Source of the DNA: an uncultured Dongia sp.
Lineage (GTDB): Bacteria > Pseudomonadota > Alphaproteobacteria > Dongiales > Dongiaceae
Reading direction: 5' to 3'
Assembly (NCBI RefSeq): GCF_936916975.1
Contig: NZ_CAKZGO010000003.1
Span: 372,001 to 436,000 of the forward strand
DNA length: 64,000 nt
The notes below the pieces were generated by a model that worked only from the letters and a program-made list of their open reading frames with translations, made no database searches and had not been told where the DNA came from. Below, in pieces: positions 1 to 8,864 of this stretch. A program made the position numbers and the translations under genes. Numbering within the stretch: position 1 is the stretch's first letter; each line of letters starts with the position of its first letter.

Positions 1-1070
1 TCCACCTCGCCCTGCATGGATATCAGAACTTCTTCCGGCTCGGCTTCGACAAGACCCGACCACACGTCTTTCTTTTCTTCGAGGTAACTGAACCGCCCTT
101 CATCCGTGATCGCGTGGATGGCGTACTCTTTCGGCGCGGGTGCCGGCTTGCCCTGGCGCTGCCAGTTGAAAAGACCGTTCATATACTCGGCCTCGGCGAC
201 CTCTTCCGTCGTCATGCCGACGCCCGTGCGTGGTTTGACGGCGGTTGACGGCGGCATCTGTCCAGTCACGTTGCTTTCGGAAGGTGCTTTGATGTTAGTA
301 TTGCCCGGATGACCGACGAGACTCTCTGCAAAGGCGCGGCGCTCCTTCGTCGTCAGCGTCGGCCACTTTGGCGCGCCAAAACTGGCTTCATTAACCCAGC
401 CTTTGGGCAACCCTGCAGGGACGGCCTTGCCGCTGTCTGCGACCAAGACGTCTTGCGGCATCTTGACTGCCGATCCCTCATCCCATGGATCCGCAAGCTG
501 ATCCAAGCCTAGACCGAGATCACCAGCTACCTGCGTGATCGTATTGCTGTTCGCGGGCAGTGCTCCCATGTCGCGCGCCTTGTTGGACTCTGTAGACGAC
601 TTGCCGATCGCCGCAGTTCCGGCCTTCGATTGGCTGACCGCTACGGCCTCCTCCTCGCCCGGATGAGGCTTGTCGTCGTCGTAGGCGGCAAGCTCGGCCC
701 AGGTAACGCCGGTCTTTGCAAAATCGTTGAAGGCGATTTGACGGATGGCGTGGACTTCGGCGTCTTCGCGTTGGTCCATCGTTCGGTGCCGATGCTTGCC
801 ATCTGGGCCCCGATAGAACCGTCCGTCACCCAATTCTGGCATACCGTCGAGAACAGCCTGGGTTTGTCCGTCAACCGGCGCCTGAGTCTGCCACTTCTCG
901 GGATGGACCGATTGTCGGTAGGCTTGGCTGCGCCAAGCCTGTTCATCTTGTGGCGAATGGAACGCGAAGGCATCGCCGTCCCAGACGCCCAGAACTTGGT
1001 GAGCTGGCCGCTTCATGTCCGCTGCGGCGGGAACGGGTTTGAACACCATTTCATTACGATCACGGGCCAT
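1..1070 (-). CDS. Unrecognised hydrophilic protein, 3' end cut off by window edge
   Basis: An open frame runs without a stop from the ATG at 1070 to the left edge, giving at least 356 residues. It has no stop inside the window, so its true length is unknown. The start is well supported: AGGAG lies 7 nt upstream. The N-terminus (MARDRNEMVFKP) has no signal peptide, and I see no membrane segment. The sequence is rich in charged residues, Gln, Pro and Gly, with patches such as YDDDKPHPGEEE (about residues 131-142) and YLEEKKDVWSGLVEAEPEE near the edge. It has its own promoter-like sequence and an AT-rich upstream gap, unlike the tightly packed genes next to it. I do not recognise the family. An accessory, phage-derived or effector-like protein is possible but not shown. 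Three plus-strand frames across the same region are antisense shadows. Confidence 0.75.
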   Translation of the reverse strand, partial: MARDRNEMVFKPVPAAADMKRPAHQVLGVWDGDAFAFHSPQDEQAWRSQAYRQSVHPEKWQTQAPVDGQTQAVLDGMPELGDGRFYRGPDGKHRHRTMDQREDAEVHAIRQIAFNDFAKTGVTWAELAAYDDDKPHPGEEEAVAVSQSKAGTAAIGKSSTESNKARDMGALPANSNTITQVAGDLGLGLDQLADPWDEGSAVKMPQDVLVADSGKAVPAGLPKGWVNEASFGAPKWPTLTTKERRAFAESLVGHPGNTNIKAPSESNVTGQMPPSTAVKPRTGVGMTTEEVAEAEYMNGLFNWQRQGKPAPAPKEYAIHAITDEGRFSYLEEKKDVWSGLVEAEPEEVLISMQGEV

Positions 1071-1099
1071 AAACGCTCTCCTGCGTAAATTACTCGTAT

Positions 1100-1128
1100 A
1101 ACGTAACACAAAATGGAGATGTTGTCAA
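1100..1128 (-). promoter_or_regulatory. Promoter-like sequence upstream of the truncated gene
   Basis: On the minus strand a perfect TTGACA (1123-1128) is followed after 17 bp by TACGTT (1100-1105), a weak -10. A second candidate, TTATAC, lies at 1096-1101 with a 21-bp spacer. The gap between recJ and the downstream gene is AT-rich. The -35 is seen directly; promoter activity is inferred. Confidence 0.45.
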
Positions 1129-1158
1129 TTTGTTCTCATTAAAATTGCCGTTTTTGCC

Positions 1159-2940
1159 TCACCCCGCCAGCGCGGCGTCCTCCACCACCATCTGGACGCT
1201 GTCGCGGCCTTGCCAGTTGTCGCGGCGGAGGTGGCCGGCGACGTGGAAGCGCTGGCCGCGCGCGGTGGTGAAGAGGCGGCCGAGTTCGTTCTCGGCGGCG
1301 CGGAAGGCGATGGCTTTGATCCTTGTCCCATCGGCGCCCTCCAGGCTGAGGCGCAGATGGGCGCCGCCGACCACGTCGGCGAAGGCCAGGCGTACATTGG
1401 GGAGGGCGAAGCGCGGTTCCGCGTTGCCGGCGCCGAAGGGACCCATGCGTTCGAGCATCGTCATGAGATCGGTGGTGGCGGCGCGGGGCTGCAAGGCGGC
1501 GTCGAGGTCGAGGACGGGGACGAGGCGTTCGCCCTGCATGTCGCCGGTGAAGCGATTGCTCAAGAAACTGCGCAGATCGTCGAGGCGGTCTTCGGGCACT
1601 TCGAAGCCCGCCGCCATGGCGTGGCCGCCGCCCTTTTGCAAGATGCCGGCCTCGCGCGCGGCGATGATGGCGTTGCCGAGATGCAAGGTGCCGACCGAGC
1701 GGCCGGAGCCTTTGCCGATTCCGCCTTCAAGGGAGACGACGCAGGCCGGGCGCTGGTAGCGCTCCTTGAGACGGCCCGCGACGATGCCGATGACGCCGGC
1801 ATGCCAGTCGTGACCCGCCACAAAGATGAGATAGGGACTGTCGCCGGCTTGCGCCTCGGCGGCAGCGATCGCCTGGTCGAGGACCCGCGCTTCGATATCG
1901 CGGCGTTCGGTGTTGAGGAGGTCGAGTTCGGCGGCGATGGATTTCGCGACCTCGTTGTCATCGGTCGAGAGCAGGCGTGCGCCAAGATCGGAGCGGCCCA
2001 CGCGGCCGCCGGCATTGACGCGCGGGCCCAGCAGGAAGCCGGCGTGATAGGCGGAAGGGCGTTCATTGATGCGGGCGACATCGGAGAGCGCGTTGAGGCC
2101 GAGATTCTTGCGGCCCGCCATGACCTTCAGGCCTTGTGCCACCAGCGCGCGGTTGATGCCGGTGAGCGGCACCACATCGGCCACCGTGCCCAGCGCCACG
2201 ATGTCGAGCCATTGCATGAGGTCGGGTTCAGGACGCGCCGCGCTATAGGCGCCGCGGGCGCGGAGGGTACGGTTGGTGGCGACCACGAGCAGGAAGGCGA
2301 CGCCGACCGCGGCCAGCTGGCCGTGCTGGCCGGATTCGTCGAGGCGGTTGGGATTGACCACGGCGGCCGCGATCGGCAAGCGCGGTTCAGCGACGTGATG
2401 GTCGACTACCAGCACGTCGAGGCCGGCTTGCCTCGCGGCTTCCAGCGGGGCAAAGGCGGTGATGCCGCAATCGACCGTGATGACGAGCTTGGCGCCCTGT
2501 TCCTTCAGCGCCAGCATGGCGGGCGCGTTGGGGCCGTAGCCTTCCTTCATGCGGTCGGGGACATAGAGGATGGGCGCCTTGGCACCGGCGGCATTGAGAA
2601 AACGCAGCAGCAATGCCGATGACGTGGCGCCGTCGACATCGTAATCGCCGAAGATGGCGATCTGTTCCTGGGATTGGATGGCGTCGGCGAGGCGCGAAGC
2701 CGCCTGATCCATATCGCGGAACTGCGAGGGGTCCGGCATCTGGTCGCGGAGGCGCGGCTCAAGATAGGCCGCGGCCTTGTCGAGATCCTGGCCGCGGGCA
2801 GCGAGCAACTGGCCGATGAGGTCGGGAAGACCCTCGCGCTGAGCGATGGCGAGACCCAGTCTTTCGTCACCCGCCCGCTGCCGCCACAGGCGACCGCTGG
2901 CGGATTGGGCGACGCCCAAAAAGGCGCCGCTTTCCGTCAT
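1159..2940 (-). CDS. recJ: Single-stranded-DNA-specific 5'-3' exonuclease RecJ
   Basis: RecJ degrades single-stranded DNA 5' to 3' in recombinational repair and mismatch repair. The 593-residue product has the usual family length. Motif I GDYDVDG is at residues 98-104 and the DHH motif at D180-H182; both bind the catalytic metals. The C-terminal half contains the DHHA1 nucleic-acid-binding region, with GGGHAMAAGF. The frame stays open 46 codons upstream, but those would overlap the end of glpX; ATG at 2940 leaves a 16-bp gap, so it is preferred. It is the last gene of a hom-glpX-recJ run, an order I recall from other alphaproteobacteria. Confidence 0.96.
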   Translation of the reverse strand: MTESGAFLGVAQSASGRLWRQRAGDERLGLAIAQREGLPDLIGQLLAARGQDLDKAAAYLEPRLRDQMPDPSQFRDMDQAASRLADAIQSQEQIAIFGDYDVDGATSSALLLRFLNAAGAKAPILYVPDRMKEGYGPNAPAMLALKEQGAKLVITVDCGITAFAPLEAARQAGLDVLVVDHHVAEPRLPIAAAVVNPNRLDESGQHGQLAAVGVAFLLVVATNRTLRARGAYSAARPEPDLMQWLDIVALGTVADVVPLTGINRALVAQGLKVMAGRKNLGLNALSDVARINERPSAYHAGFLLGPRVNAGGRVGRSDLGARLLSTDDNEVAKSIAAELDLLNTERRDIEARVLDQAIAAAEAQAGDSPYLIFVAGHDWHAGVIGIVAGRLKERYQRPACVVSLEGGIGKGSGRSVGTLHLGNAIIAAREAGILQKGGGHAMAAGFEVPEDRLDDLRSFLSNRFTGDMQGERLVPVLDLDAALQPRAATTDLMTMLERMGPFGAGNAEPRFALPNVRLAFADVVGGAHLRLSLEGADGTRIKAIAFRAAENELGRLFTTARGQRFHVAGHLRRDNWQGRDSVQMVVEDAALAG

Positions 2941-2956
2941 GAGCGAGAGGTCGGCA

Positions 2957-3916
2957 TCAGAGCTTTTGCGGCTTCTTGATGTTCCAATTGTGCTGCGCCT
3001 CGATGATACGCACGGTACCGGTCTTGGAGCGCATGACCATCGAATGGGTGGTGGCGTGGGAGCCGACACGGCGGACACCGGTCAGCATCGGGCCGTCGGT
3101 GACGCCGGTCGCGGCGAACATGACGTCGCCCTTGGCCAGCTCAAGAAGATCGTATTTGCGGTCGAAATCGGTAATGCCGATCTTGCGCGCGCGGCCCTTC
3201 TCATCCTCGTTGCGGAAGACGAGGCGGCCCTGCATCTGGCCACCGATGCAGCGCAAGGCGGCGGCAGCAAGCACACCTTCCGGCGCGCCACCCTGGCCGA
3301 GATAGAGATCGACGCCGGTACCCGGCTTGGCGGTCGCGATGACGCCGGCCACGTCGCCGTCGGAGATCAGCATGATGCGGGCACCCGTGGCGCGCACCTT
3401 CGCGATGAGATCGGCGTGGCGCGGGCGGTCGAGAATACAGACCACGAGGTCGGAGACATCCATCGCCTTGGCCTTGGCGAGATTCTTCAGATTCTCGGCG
3501 GGCGTTGCATCGAGATCGACGATGCCCTTGGGAAAGCCCGGGCCGACGCTGATCTTTTCCATATAGGTGTCGGGCGCATTGAGGAATCCGCCGGCTTCCG
3601 CCATGGCGATGACGGCCAGCGCATTGGTGCCGCCCTTGGCGGTGATGGTGGTGCCTTCCAGCGGATCAAGCGCGATGTCGATGGCCTGGCCACCGGCGCC
3701 GACCTTTTCGCCGATATAGAGCATCGGCGCCTCGTCGCGCTCGCCTTCGCCGATCACCACGGTGCCGTCGATGGGCAGGTCGTTGAGCGCGGTGCGCATG
3801 GCGTCGACGGCAGCCTGGTCGGCTGCCTTTTCATCACCGCGCCCCATCAGGCGCGAGGCGGCAAGGGCGGCGGCTTCGGTGACGCGAACGGCTTCCAGCG
3901 CCAGATTGCGGTCCAT
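2957..3916 (-). CDS. glpX: Class II fructose-1,6-bisphosphatase GlpX
   Basis: Hydrolyses fructose 1,6-bisphosphate to fructose 6-phosphate in gluconeogenesis, in the cytoplasm. The 319-residue product shows GlpX hallmarks: the acidic cluster GEGERDEAPML (about residues 57-67), the substrate loop DPLEGTT (about 82-88), and KGGTNALAVIAMAE just after it. The ribosome-binding site AAGGAGAT directly precedes the ATG and lies just after the stop of hom 14 bp upstream, so the two genes are probably co-transcribed and co-translated. Pairing with hom and recJ looks like conserved order rather than a shared pathway. Confidence 0.96.
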   Translation of the reverse strand: MDRNLALEAVRVTEAAALAASRLMGRGDEKAADQAAVDAMRTALNDLPIDGTVVIGEGERDEAPMLYIGEKVGAGGQAIDIALDPLEGTTITAKGGTNALAVIAMAEAGGFLNAPDTYMEKISVGPGFPKGIVDLDATPAENLKNLAKAKAMDVSDLVVCILDRPRHADLIAKVRATGARIMLISDGDVAGVIATAKPGTGVDLYLGQGGAPEGVLAAAALRCIGGQMQGRLVFRNEDEKGRARKIGITDFDRKYDLLELAKGDVMFAATGVTDGPMLTGVRRVGSHATTHSMVMRSKTGTVRIIEAQHNWNIKKPQKL

Positions 3917-3930
3917 CTCTTAAATCTCCT

Positions 3931-5256
3931 TCAACTCAGTGTCTCGATGGGGAGCACATGCGCTGGCTCCAGGATCGAGTTCACTTGGGCAAGACGCGCA
4001 ACGACGCGGCCGATGGCCGCTTCGGTCGTCTCATGTGTGGTCAGAACAATCGGTACCGCTTCCCCTGGCGAACGTGCCCTTTGGATCATCGCTTCCATGG
4101 ACACACTCTCGTCGCGCATGACGCCGGCGATATCGGCAATGACGCCGGGCTTATCGACCACCATCAGGCGCAGATAATAGGACCCGGCATGAAGCCCAAC
4201 AGGCGCCTGGCGCGCTAGTTCCAAAGATTCTGCCGGTGCTGAAAAAGCAGGCAGAATGCGGCCCCGCGCAATATCCATGAGATCGGCAACGATGGCGGAT
4301 GCGGTCGGCCCGCGCCCGGCACCACGGCCGATCGCCATGTTCTCGCCGACGAAATTGCCGTTGGTGACGACCGCGTTATACACACCGTCGACCTTGGCGA
4401 TGGTGCTGGCGACGGGGACCATACAGGCATGGACGCGCTGTTCGATGCCATGCGCCGTCTGGCGCGCGATGCCAAGCAGCTTGATCCGGTAGCCGAGTTC
4501 GTCGGCATAGGCGATGTCCATGGCCGAGACATTGCGGATGCCGCTGATGCGGACACCGGCGAAATCCACCGCGCAACCGAAGGCGACCGAGGTCAGGATC
4601 GAGAGCTTATGGGCGGCATCGACGCCATCGACATCGAAACTGGGATCGGCTTCGGCATAGCCCAGCTTCTGCGCCTCGGCCAGCACATCGGCGAATTCGC
4701 GGCCGGTCTCGCGCATCTGGGTCAGGATATAATTGCAGGTGCCGTTGAGGATGCCGTAGACGCGATCGATGCGATTGGCGGCAAGGCCCTCGCGCATCGC
4801 CTTGATGACCGGGATGCCGCCGGCGACCGCCGCTTCATAGGCCAGCGCCACACCCGCGCGCTCGGCAACCAATGCCAAGGCGGTGCCGTGATGAGCGAGC
4901 AACGCCTTGTTGGCGGTCACCACATGGCGCTTCGCCGCAATGGCTTTTTCAATGAGGTCCTTGGCCTTGCCCTCGGACCCGCCGATGACTTCCACAACAA
5001 CGTCCACGTTGGGATGGTCGGCGAGCTTGACCGCGTCATCGACCCAGTCGATGCCGCTGAGGTCGAAGCCGCGATCCTTCTTGCGGTCGCGGGCCGAAAC
5101 GGCGGTAACCACGATCTTGCGCGGGCAATGCTTGGCGAGGATGTCGGCGTTCTGCTGCAGCAGTTCAATGACGCCGGCACCGACGGTGCCGAGGCCGGCA
5201 ATACCGACACGTAGCGGTGTGGTGGAGATGGATTCAGATTTTCGATCAACAGCCAA
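3931..5256 (-). CDS. hom: Homoserine dehydrogenase
   Basis: Reduces aspartate 4-semialdehyde to homoserine with NAD(P)H, the branch step toward threonine and methionine. Domains over 441 residues: an N-terminal Rossmann fold with GIAGLGTVGAGV (about residues 18-29), a central catalytic domain with GGIPVIKAMREGL and NGTCNYIL, and a C-terminal ACT domain from about residue 360 (SYYLRLMVVDKPGVIADIAG), which usually gives threonine feedback control. A monofunctional enzyme: there is no aspartokinase domain. It is the first gene of the hom-glpX-recJ run, and its stop codon sits against the ribosome-binding site of glpX. Confidence 0.96.
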   Translation of the reverse strand: MAVDRKSESISTTPLRVGIAGLGTVGAGVIELLQQNADILAKHCPRKIVVTAVSARDRKKDRGFDLSGIDWVDDAVKLADHPNVDVVVEVIGGSEGKAKDLIEKAIAAKRHVVTANKALLAHHGTALALVAERAGVALAYEAAVAGGIPVIKAMREGLAANRIDRVYGILNGTCNYILTQMRETGREFADVLAEAQKLGYAEADPSFDVDGVDAAHKLSILTSVAFGCAVDFAGVRISGIRNVSAMDIAYADELGYRIKLLGIARQTAHGIEQRVHACMVPVASTIAKVDGVYNAVVTNGNFVGENMAIGRGAGRGPTASAIVADLMDIARGRILPAFSAPAESLELARQAPVGLHAGSYYLRLMVVDKPGVIADIAGVMRDESVSMEAMIQRARSPGEAVPIVLTTHETTEAAIGRVVARLAQVNSILEPAHVLPIETLS

Positions 5257-5311
5257 TGCAAAGCTCCCTCGGCCACGCCGAGCCCAGCAGAATGTTCACG
5301 ATCCGCGGAAC

Positions 5312-6685
5312 TCAGTAGGCCGAGAGATAGATCTCGACGCGGCGATTGTTCGCCTCGCCCGCCGGCATGGTTTCCGGGGCCACCGGGGTGGTCGACCCGG
5401 CTGCCGCCACCTGGACGAGCGCTGCCGGTACGCCAGCGCGGGTGAGCGCACGGGCAATGGCATTGGCACGCTTGAGCGAGACGTTGTAGTTCGCCTGGTC
5501 CTGGGCGTAGGGGTTCATGTTCCGGGTGCGCTGGCTGGCATGGCCGACCAGACGAATGACGCCACCATAATAGCGATGCATCTCAGCGACCTGCTTCACG
5601 ACGCGGGCATCATCTCTACCGAGCTTGGCCGAGCCGTTGTTGAAGAACACGATGCCGACCGGCTGGCCGGCGGCCGGCAGTGCCGGCACGGCGGCTGCAG
5701 GCGCATAAGATTGGAAGCCCGGGGCTGCATAAGTGGCATAAGCGGGCTGGTAGGCCGCCCCGCCATAGGCCACCGGCTGCGTCACGCCGTAGGGCGAGCG
5801 GTAATAGGCCTGGGCCGGGTTGTTGCGCTGATAGGGGCTGTAGCTCGCATAACCATAGGTGCCACCGGCGGCGACCGAGGAATAATCGACCATGACCGGT
5901 GTGGCGACCACAGTGGGGGCAGTTGCCTGCGGCAAGGCGCCGGGCTGGACCACATACGCATTATACGCATTCTGGCCACCAAGGGGCTTGGCGCCGGGCT
6001 GCGGCGTGCCGATATAGCCCTGGCTGACACTGCCCAAGGGGGTCATCTGCGGGGCCGGGTACTGGCCGACAACCGGCGGGGCCACGGGCGCCAAAGGCTG
6101 CTGGCTGACGCCTGCGACCTGCGGAGCCGGCGTGCCGGCGGGCGCGGTCGGTGCGGGTGTCATGACCGGGGCAGCGGCGGCATTGGCCTGACCGGCGGTG
6201 GCGGTACCGGGGGTTGAGGCCGGCAGAACCGGCGCGGCCGGGCGGGCGGCGGCTTCGCCGGGCGCCGTCAAGGTTTCGTCGGTGTATTGGGCATTGGTGC
6301 GATCGGCGGAGAGGCCGGGCTGCACGCCCGTCTCAAGATCGGCCGGGACCGGGGCTGCTTTCGGGACGCTGTTGATATCAGGGACGCTGCCACCGGTCGA
6401 GGAACTCACTGCGGCATCGGCTGTCTCGGTGGCGGCGGCTTCGCCGGATTTCTTGGCGGCAGCCGCTGTGTCGGCCGCTGCCTGCTTGGCGGCGGCGTCC
6501 TTGGCCGGCTGCTGCGTGCCACCAGTCGAACAACCGCTGATCGCGATGAAGGCGGCAACCGCTGCCCAGCGCACCGAGTTTCGCCGGAACGGCCGCAGGG
6601 CCGAGCCGGAGTTCAAGGCCAAGCGCCCGACGGCCTCGGCGACGGCAACACCGCGCGACGCGGCCAGATCCGAGAAATCAATCAT
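5312..6685 (-). CDS. OmpA-family lipoprotein with Pro/Ala/Tyr-rich linker
   Basis: A cell-envelope protein that probably links the outer membrane to peptidoglycan. The C-terminus (about residues 350-457) is an OmpA-like peptidoglycan-binding domain, with IVFFNNGSAKLG, LVGHAS and a final NNRRVEIYLSAY. A lipobox (AISGC) lies near residue 52, after an unusually long N-terminal stretch. Between lipobox and OmpA domain is about 300 residues of Ala/Pro-rich and then Tyr-rich low-complexity sequence (YASYSPYQRNN, AYYRSPYG). The chosen ATG at 6685 has GGGGAGG 5-6 nt upstream. A GTG 35 codons further in would give a textbook short lipoprotein signal but has no ribosome-binding site. It is divergent from phaC. 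Confidence 0.85.
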   Translation of the reverse strand: MIDFSDLAASRGVAVAEAVGRLALNSGSALRPFRRNSVRWAAVAAFIAISGCSTGGTQQPAKDAAAKQAAADTAAAAKKSGEAAATETADAAVSSSTGGSVPDINSVPKAAPVPADLETGVQPGLSADRTNAQYTDETLTAPGEAAARPAAPVLPASTPGTATAGQANAAAAPVMTPAPTAPAGTPAPQVAGVSQQPLAPVAPPVVGQYPAPQMTPLGSVSQGYIGTPQPGAKPLGGQNAYNAYVVQPGALPQATAPTVVATPVMVDYSSVAAGGTYGYASYSPYQRNNPAQAYYRSPYGVTQPVAYGGAAYQPAYATYAAPGFQSYAPAAAVPALPAAGQPVGIVFFNNGSAKLGRDDARVVKQVAEMHRYYGGVIRLVGHASQRTRNMNPYAQDQANYNVSLKRANAIARALTRAGVPAALVQVAAAGSTTPVAPETMPAGEANNRRVEIYLSAY

Positions 6686-6789
6686 GTCATCCTCCCCAGG
6701 GCCCGTGGCCGACCGCGCCTTGAGGGAAATCCCCGAAAAACCGCTAGGGGAGGTCCCGGCCGCGCTCTCGACCAAGCTGCCATCTTAAC

Positions 6790-6809
6790 GCGCAAACTAC
6801 TGGCGCAAA
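6790..6809. promoter_or_regulatory. Direct repeat GCGCAAA x2 in the OmpA-phaC divergent region
   Basis: GCGCAAA occurs at 6790-6796 and again at 6803-6809, 13 bp apart, in the 238-bp region between two divergently transcribed genes. A TATAAC box at 6841-6846 could be the phaC -10. The phasin/PHA regulator PhaR of other alphaproteobacteria binds GC-containing repeats upstream of PHA genes, so an operator is possible; this is inference only. Confidence 0.25.
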
Positions 6810-6923
6810 ATAAAAGTTCCGATTTTTTAGACTGCGCTACTATAACAAACAAGCGAGATCATGGACGTGAAAAAGCGTTAGGTCCTAAATCTTTGTTATT
6901 TTTGTCCTTTCCAGGGATCAATC

Positions 6924-8753
6924 ATGGCCAAGAGCGACCCCGGCAGCCCCCCGCCCGGCGATAACAGCAACGCAAATACGCAAGACCCGCAGGAAATGGC
7001 GGAATCCATGAGTCGCATCGCCGAGCAATCGCAGCGACTGATGAAGGACTTTCTCGGCCGCCACGCCCAGGATTTCAGCATTGGCCCGGATACCGCCAGT
7101 TTAGGCCGCGCCTTCCTGGAAATGACCACCCGCATGATGGGCGACCCGGCCAGGATGCTAGAGGCCCAGGTCTCGCTCTGGCAGGATTACATGAACCTGT
7201 GGCAATCGACAGCCGCCCGCATGATGGGCCAGGAACCGGACCCGGTGATTGCGCCGGCCAAGGATGACCGCCGCTTCAAGGATTCCGCCTGGAACGACAA
7301 TCAGGTGTTCGACTACATCAAGCAATCCTATCTGCTGACCGCGCGCTGGATGCAGAACACCGTGCGCAAGGTCGATGGGCTCGACGACAAGACGGCCAAG
7401 AAGGTCGATTTCTACACGCGCCAATTCGTCGATGCGATGGCGCCCAGCAATTTCGTCATGACCAACCCCGAAGTACTGCGCACGACGCTGGAAAGCCGCG
7501 GCGAAAATCTGGTCAAGGGGCTCGAGAACCTGCTGGAGGATCTTGAGCGCGGCAACGGGAAGCTCCGGATCTCGATGACCGATCAGGAGGCGTTCGAGAT
7601 CGGCAAGAACGTCGCCGTCCAACCGGGCAAGGTCGTGTTTCAGAACGAGCTCCTGCAGCTCATCCAATACACGCCGACCACAAAAAAGGTCGCCAAGCGC
7701 CCGCTGCTGATCATCCCGCCCTGGATCAACAAATATTACATCCTGGATCTGAAGCCGCAGAACTCCTTCGTGAAATGGGCGGTTGATCAGGGCCAGACCG
7801 TGTTCATGATCTCCTGGGTCAATCCGGACGAAAACCTCGCCGACAAATCCTTTGTCGATTACATGCTGCAAGGACCACTCGCCGCCATTGAGGCGATCCT
7901 CAAAGCCACCGGCGAGAAGAGCGTCAATGTCATCGGCTATTGCTTAGGTGGCACGCTGCTCTCCTGCCTGCTCTCTTATCTCCAGGCGAAGAAGCGCTCT
8001 GATCTCATCGCCAGCGCCACCTTCTTCACGACGATGATCGATTTTGCCGAAGCGGGCGAGCTTTCGATCTTCATCGACGAGGAACAACTCACGGCCCTTG
8101 AAGACAAGATGAATGAGCGCGGCTATCTTGAGGGCCATGAGATGGCAGCCACCTTCAACATGCTGCGCGCCAATGATCTGATCTGGTCCTTCGTCATCAA
8201 CAATTATCTACTCGGCAAAGAGCCGTTCCCGTTCGATCTCCTTTATTGGAATTCGGATTCGACGCGCATGCCGGCGGCGATGCACAGCTTCTATCTGCGC
8301 AACATGTATCAGAAGAACCTGCTCATTCAGCCGGGCGGGATAGAGTTGGATGGCGTGAAGATCGACCTCACCAAGATCACGCTGCCGACCTTCGTGCTGG
8401 CGACGCGCGAGGATCACATCGCACCCTGGGTCGCGGCCTATGCAGCAACGCAAACTTTTGGTGGCCCGGTCACTTTTGTACTGGCCGCGTCCGGTCACAT
8501 CGCCGGCGTGGTCAACCCGCCAGCCGCCGGTAAATACAGTCATTGGATTGGTAAGAACAACAAATCCTATCCGAAGAAACCGGAAGACTGGCTGGAGACG
8601 GCCGAGCACCGTCCCGGTTCCTGGTGGCCGGAATGGCAGAAATGGATCAGCGCCTTTAGCGACGGCGAGATTGATGCGCGCCAGCCCGGCACCGACAAGC
8701 TGAAAGCCATCGAAGACGCGCCGGGATCCTATGTGAAGGTGATGGCGCAATAG
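6924..8753 (+). CDS. phaC: Class I poly(3-hydroxyalkanoate) synthase
   Basis: Polymerises (R)-3-hydroxyacyl-CoA into polyhydroxyalkanoate on granule surfaces, for carbon storage. The 609-residue product has the class I length. The nucleophile is C340 in the lipase-like box GYCLGG, with D497 (ATREDHIAPW) and H525 (ASGHIAGVVNPP) completing the catalytic triad in the expected spacing. The N-terminal 30 residues are a variable Pro/Asn/Ser-rich tail. The start at 6924 has a moderate CAGGGA ribosome-binding site. No phaA, phaB or phaZ lies nearby, so other PHA genes must be elsewhere. Downstream, after 111 bp, is an aquaporin gene on the same strand with its own ribosome-binding site. Confidence 0.97.
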   Translation: MAKSDPGSPPPGDNSNANTQDPQEMAESMSRIAEQSQRLMKDFLGRHAQDFSIGPDTASLGRAFLEMTTRMMGDPARMLEAQVSLWQDYMNLWQSTAARMMGQEPDPVIAPAKDDRRFKDSAWNDNQVFDYIKQSYLLTARWMQNTVRKVDGLDDKTAKKVDFYTRQFVDAMAPSNFVMTNPEVLRTTLESRGENLVKGLENLLEDLERGNGKLRISMTDQEAFEIGKNVAVQPGKVVFQNELLQLIQYTPTTKKVAKRPLLIIPPWINKYYILDLKPQNSFVKWAVDQGQTVFMISWVNPDENLADKSFVDYMLQGPLAAIEAILKATGEKSVNVIGYCLGGTLLSCLLSYLQAKKRSDLIASATFFTTMIDFAEAGELSIFIDEEQLTALEDKMNERGYLEGHEMAATFNMLRANDLIWSFVINNYLLGKEPFPFDLLYWNSDSTRMPAAMHSFYLRNMYQKNLLIQPGGIELDGVKIDLTKITLPTFVLATREDHIAPWVAAYAATQTFGGPVTFVLAASGHIAGVVNPPAAGKYSHWIGKNNKSYPKKPEDWLETAEHRPGSWWPEWQKWISAFSDGEIDARQPGTDKLKAIEDAPGSYVKVMAQ

Positions 8754-8864
8754 ATTTCTACGCGCCTCACACTCATCGCCTTTCCATCAGTTTCGCCATC
8801 GGTCGTCGCAATCCATCAAGCGTTCTGGTAGAATCCCCGACAATCAACCTTGGGGAGAATCGCC

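Noticed and set aside
106-1088. Three plus-strand frames at the left edge (106-312, 309-512, 630-1088).
   Set aside because: They are antisense to the minus-strand open frame, lack ribosome-binding sites, and the minus frame has a good start and no stop.
1210-2622. 470-codon plus-strand frame over recJ.
   Set aside because: High-GC antisense shadow of recJ, whose minus-strand motifs (DYDVDG, DHH) are unmistakable.
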